DNA from: Basidiobolus heterosporus B8920
Lineage: Eukaryota > Basidiobolomycota > Basidiobolomycetes > Basidiobolales > Basidiobolaceae
Length of the DNA: 11,005 nt
NCBI GenBank assembly: GCA_000697455.1
Contig: JNET01034350.1
Coordinates: 1 to 11,005, forward strand
Reading direction: 5' to 3'
Below the pieces are notes generated by a model that saw only the letters and a list, made by a program, of their open reading frames with translations, had not been told where the DNA came from and ran no database searches. Below, in pieces: positions 8,866-11,005 of this stretch (the first letter of the stretch is position 1; each line of letters begins with the position of its first letter). The translations under genes were made by a program, and so were the position numbers.

Positions 8866-9220
8866 TGATACAATAAACTGGAGTGATTGGAAGTGAATTG
8901 GAGTGAAAATATAAGCTGTAGTTTAGACACTTGTCATTTATTGAGTAAATAGTCTGGTACTTAGAGTTTACCATGTAATACAACAGTAGGACGTTGAAAA
9001 TGATTGATAATCACAGTGGGAACAATCTGGTGAAGATTTGGGGTGATTTGGACAAGTTTTGGTAATTTTGAGAATTTTGTGTTTGTGAGTGGGAAAGTGT
9101 TTCTGATCAATATCTAGACCATTTGGACGTTTTTCAGAGTCCTGATCAAGTGTAGAATACTTAGAAATACTTAGGAATAACTTATGAAATAATTAGGTGC
9201 AATACTACACTATTTCAACA
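8866..9220 (-). mobile_element. Solo LTR, copy 2 (minus orientation)
   Basis: The reverse complement begins TGTTGAAATAGTG and ends TTTATTGTATCA. The length is again 355 bp, with the same TG...CA ends as copy 1 and about 97.7% identity to it (8 differences, mostly transitions). Perfect ATTGG duplications flank it and no internal region adjoins it, so it is an independent solo LTR and not one end of an element whose other end is copy 1. It lies antisense within the protease part of a Ty1/copia fossil, whose recognisable sequence continues on the far side. The AATAAA hexamer is conserved in this copy. Confidence 0.93.
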
Positions 9221-9225
9221 ATTGG
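9221..9225. repeat. Target site duplication (right), ATTGG
   Basis: Exact match to 8861-8865 on the other side of the LTR. Confidence 0.9.
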
Positions 9226-9310
9226 CACTGTTCAGCATAATTGAGGATCAAATTCTGGTCTTAATACTGCCAAATAGACTGAAGTATTCCACAAGTGAGG
9301 AATAGCCTGA

Positions 9311-9651
9311 AATTTACTATCTGTAGGTAAGGCAACTGAATAGGGTCTCAATTTTGCGCTTAATCACCAGGGATGCACTATGTTTGACAGCAATGATGTA
9401 ACAAGCTACAGGGATTGAAGAGAAGATGTGTACAAGCTACAGTGCACTCTAATTAAATCTGAGCAAGTAAATGGTGCAATATTAGATCTAACAAATTTTA
9501 AGTCATTGCAAAGACGACTGGACACAGAGGAGAACAAAAGATGACTCATCTGGCCAAATATTATCTTGTCATGTGCATGAATGTTGAAATTCCAACTGAC
9601 TTCAGTCTTTGCCATGAATGCCAATAGTGGAAACATAACAGGGAGGCATTT
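9311..9651 (+). pseudogene. Copia fossil: GAG-pre-integrase part
   Basis: NLLSVGKATE (9311-9340) and LNHQGCTMFDSNDVTSYRD (9359-9415) match the conserved 'NLLSVGKxTExG... F...GCxxxD' block that precedes integrase in copia polyproteins. A degenerate form of the 'WHxRLGH' motif follows near 9512-9527. A C-X2-C pair (codons at 9610 and 9619) with KHNREAF just after matches the family's 'CxxCxxGKxxRxxFP'. Confidence 0.82.
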
Positions 9652-9699
9652 TTGGGCTCTGGAGATATCAAATCCACTCAAACACTGCCGCCGTTAAAC

Positions 9700-9802
9700 T
9701 CAGATCTATGTGGGCCTATGAAACATGTATCTTTGGGTGGAAGAAGTACTTGATGACCATCATCAATGCCAAGGAAGGTATAAATGGGTACATTTCCTCA
9801 AA
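9700..9802 (+). pseudogene. Copia fossil: start of integrase core
   Basis: SDLCGPMKHVSLGG (9700-9741) is the hallmark opening of the rve integrase core. Its Asp (codon 9703) is the first of the D,D-35-E catalytic triad. KWVHFLK (9782-9802) matches the following 'WVYFLK' strand. Similarity is lost beyond this point, so the rest of the integrase and all of RT/RNase H are absent from the window or beyond recognition. Confidence 0.85.
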
Positions 9803-10107
9803 CTGTTGTAATTTTGGTAGAAAATAGATGCTTTTACACAGTTTTGGGTGCAGAATGAGATTTTACAGCTAATTTGGTTGATTTAAGTATCTCTTACAAT
9901 GATTGATTTGATCTTATTTCTATCTGCTTCTATCAGTTTTGAGAAGATTCTATTTGTAGCTTGTGCTAGTATATCAGCTGCTTACTCTAATAGGCATTGT
10001 TATTAGTAATATGGTGTCATAGATCTTAAGCGGCATTTATCAAAAATTAGGATTAATACCCAGTTATTGTCCAACATGAAGACCTTTTATATATATAAAT
10101 ATACATT
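9803..10107. other. Unassigned decayed DNA
   Basis: About 300 bp between the recognisable end of the copia fossil and the second dispersed repeat copy. No motif was seen. It may be copia sequence decayed past recognition. Confidence 0.4.
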
Positions 10108-11005
10108 TCTTCTGAATTCCACACCACAAAAAATGCATCAAGAATCAATTATTCATTACCAGAATTACTGACTCTTGCAAGGGCTGTTACTCTCTCAGGA
10201 AGTTGACCTTATGCTAAGTATATAGCCACACAATGCACATATGGTGACAAGGACTAACACCTTCTTGAGTCCTTTGCAAGGACCAACATCCTCTCAGCAT
10301 GTTGGTGTTTGAATTGTCATTTAGCCCAACTTTACCTCTATGTTGACAAGGACTAGTACCCTCTTGGAGCCATTTTGCAATACTTGCTTGGTGATAGGAT
10401 GTTCATAAACTGACTATAGCCAGCTTTTCCTTGGCATGTACTTGTTAGTATTGAGCCAGCACATATATACCCAGAATACAACTATACTGTGACATTCTCA
10501 TTGTCTTGATCAATATGTGTGCTCTTTGAATCTGAACTTTTCATATGAGCACATAGAACACATGCAAACTTCACATTTGACTCTCAATGCTATGTTTTTT
10601 GTCAAATACCTGCCTGCATTCAGGTTACAGACTGATGCTATATCTGAGCACAGATGGTGGCTACTGTCAATATACCTTTGGATACTGTTGGTGATGTAGC
10701 TTAACATTGATTCATATCAATACCTATAAGGATAAGAACAACTGTGACATCATCTGCAAACAATGAGTTGCTAGGTATTGCAACTGCTACATGTGCACTC
10801 ACCATTTCATTCTGGACACCACACTGACGTAGAGTGCCAAAAATAATTACGCCAAGAAGGACTAGTACCCTGTCAGAATATTAGTTATATTTAATTTCCA
10901 ATCATATTGAATGTTCTCATGTAATATCAGACAAGAGGCACCTATTGTCAGCCACAGATTGAATAAACAGCGTTATGGTACTTGAGAATGTGCTGTCAAG
11001 AGTGG
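10108..11005 (+). repeat. Dispersed repeat, copy 2 (runs off the window)
   Basis: Same-orientation relative of 5272-6700, lacking the LTR. Aligned landmarks in order are: TAGCCACACAATG-(8)-GGTGACAAG at 10223-10250; CTTGGTGATAGGATG near 10383; CTGCCTGCATTCAGG near 10610; GGATAAGAACAACTGTGACAT at 10730; and GAAGGACTAGTACCCTG at 10857, paired with GAATGACTAGCTTCCTG near 6552. Motif units start near 10176, 10246, 10276, 10345 and 10857. Two weakly open stretches on opposite strands around 10510-10707 are not conserved in copy 1 and are not called as genes. Similarity continues to the window edge, so the true end is not visible. Confidence 0.75.

Larger units (their letters stand above)
8110..9802 (+). 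mobile_element. Ty1/copia gag-pol fossil, split by a solo LTR
   Basis: Plus-strand fragments appear in the canonical Ty1/copia order. A Gag N-terminal part lies near 8110-8230 (HWLLAGFQIEYCKSNAL, compare the family's NWxxWKFQIE start). A zinc-knuckle and basic region lies at 8580-8655. A retroviral-type aspartic protease follows at about 8745-8865, then GAG-pre-integrase at 9311-9651, and the integrase core start with SDLCGPMKHVSLGG at 9700-9741 and KWVHFLK at 9782-9802. Protease before integrase with no reverse transcriptase upstream fits Ty1/copia order and excludes Ty3/gypsy. The fossil is broken in many places and covers only the 5' half of a typical element; reverse transcriptase and RNase H were not found. 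A minus-oriented solo LTR (8866-9220) sits inside the protease part. The fossil is clearly older than that LTR. Confidence 0.88.

Noticed and set aside
5564-9220. A single DNA transposon with 355-bp terminal inverted repeats
   Set aside because: Each arm has its own perfect, different 5-bp duplication and TG...CA ends, which fits two solo LTRs. The outer flanks (CTTGT and ATTGG) do not match each other.
1-11005. CRISPR arrays, bacterial operons, tRNA or rRNA genes
   Set aside because: No regularly spaced identical repeats, no ribosome-binding-site-led gene runs and no cloverleaf or rRNA signature were seen. The content is eukaryotic repeat DNA.

Overview
The window is a stretch of repeat-derived, non-coding eukaryotic DNA. 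No intact gene, rRNA or tRNA was found on either strand. The evidence for a eukaryote is two solo LTRs with 5-bp target duplications, a decayed Ty1/copia gag-pol, older diverged dispersed repeats, and base composition: AT-rich (mid-30s % GC by eye) with extreme loss of CpG. A hand count gives about 33 CpG in 11 kb, where roughly 350 would be expected, and only three lie between 720 and 5396. That points to a genome whose repeats are, or were, heavily CpG-methylated. The lineage (plant, fungus with CpG methylation such as a rust, or animal) cannot be settled from the sequence.

Layout. 1-860: a broken plus-strand coding-like region of unknown family (acidic/charged, then a heptad-like tail), richer in CpG than what follows. 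861-5271: almost CpG-free decayed DNA holding a pair of diverged inverted repeat arms (1123-1285 and 2277-2409), an antisense CCHC zinc-knuckle remnant between them (1483-1524), and a relic of a dispersed repeat (about 4190-4400). 5272-6700: a copy of that dispersed repeat, split by a 355-bp plus-oriented solo LTR (5564-5918, duplication CTTGT). 6701-8109: unassigned decayed DNA. 8110-9802: a plus-strand Ty1/copia fossil with recognisable Gag, zinc knuckle, protease, GAG-pre-integrase and the start of the integrase core, split by a second 355-bp solo LTR in minus orientation (8866-9220, duplication ATTGG). 10108-11005: a second copy of the dispersed repeat, running off the window and lacking the LTR.

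How the parts relate. The two solo LTRs are about 97.7% identical (8 differences in 355) and are the youngest layer. The copia fossil and the dispersed repeat are older substrates into which they inserted. The second repeat copy acts as a natural 'empty site' for the first LTR. The window therefore gives a relative chronology: dispersed repeats and copia first, then the LTR family's insertions and LTR-LTR recombination, with CpG decay throughout. I found no evidence of a new functional system. The least explained items are the 1-860 coding-like region and the dispersed repeat with its recurring 'GACAAGGACTAGTACCCTC'-like motif.
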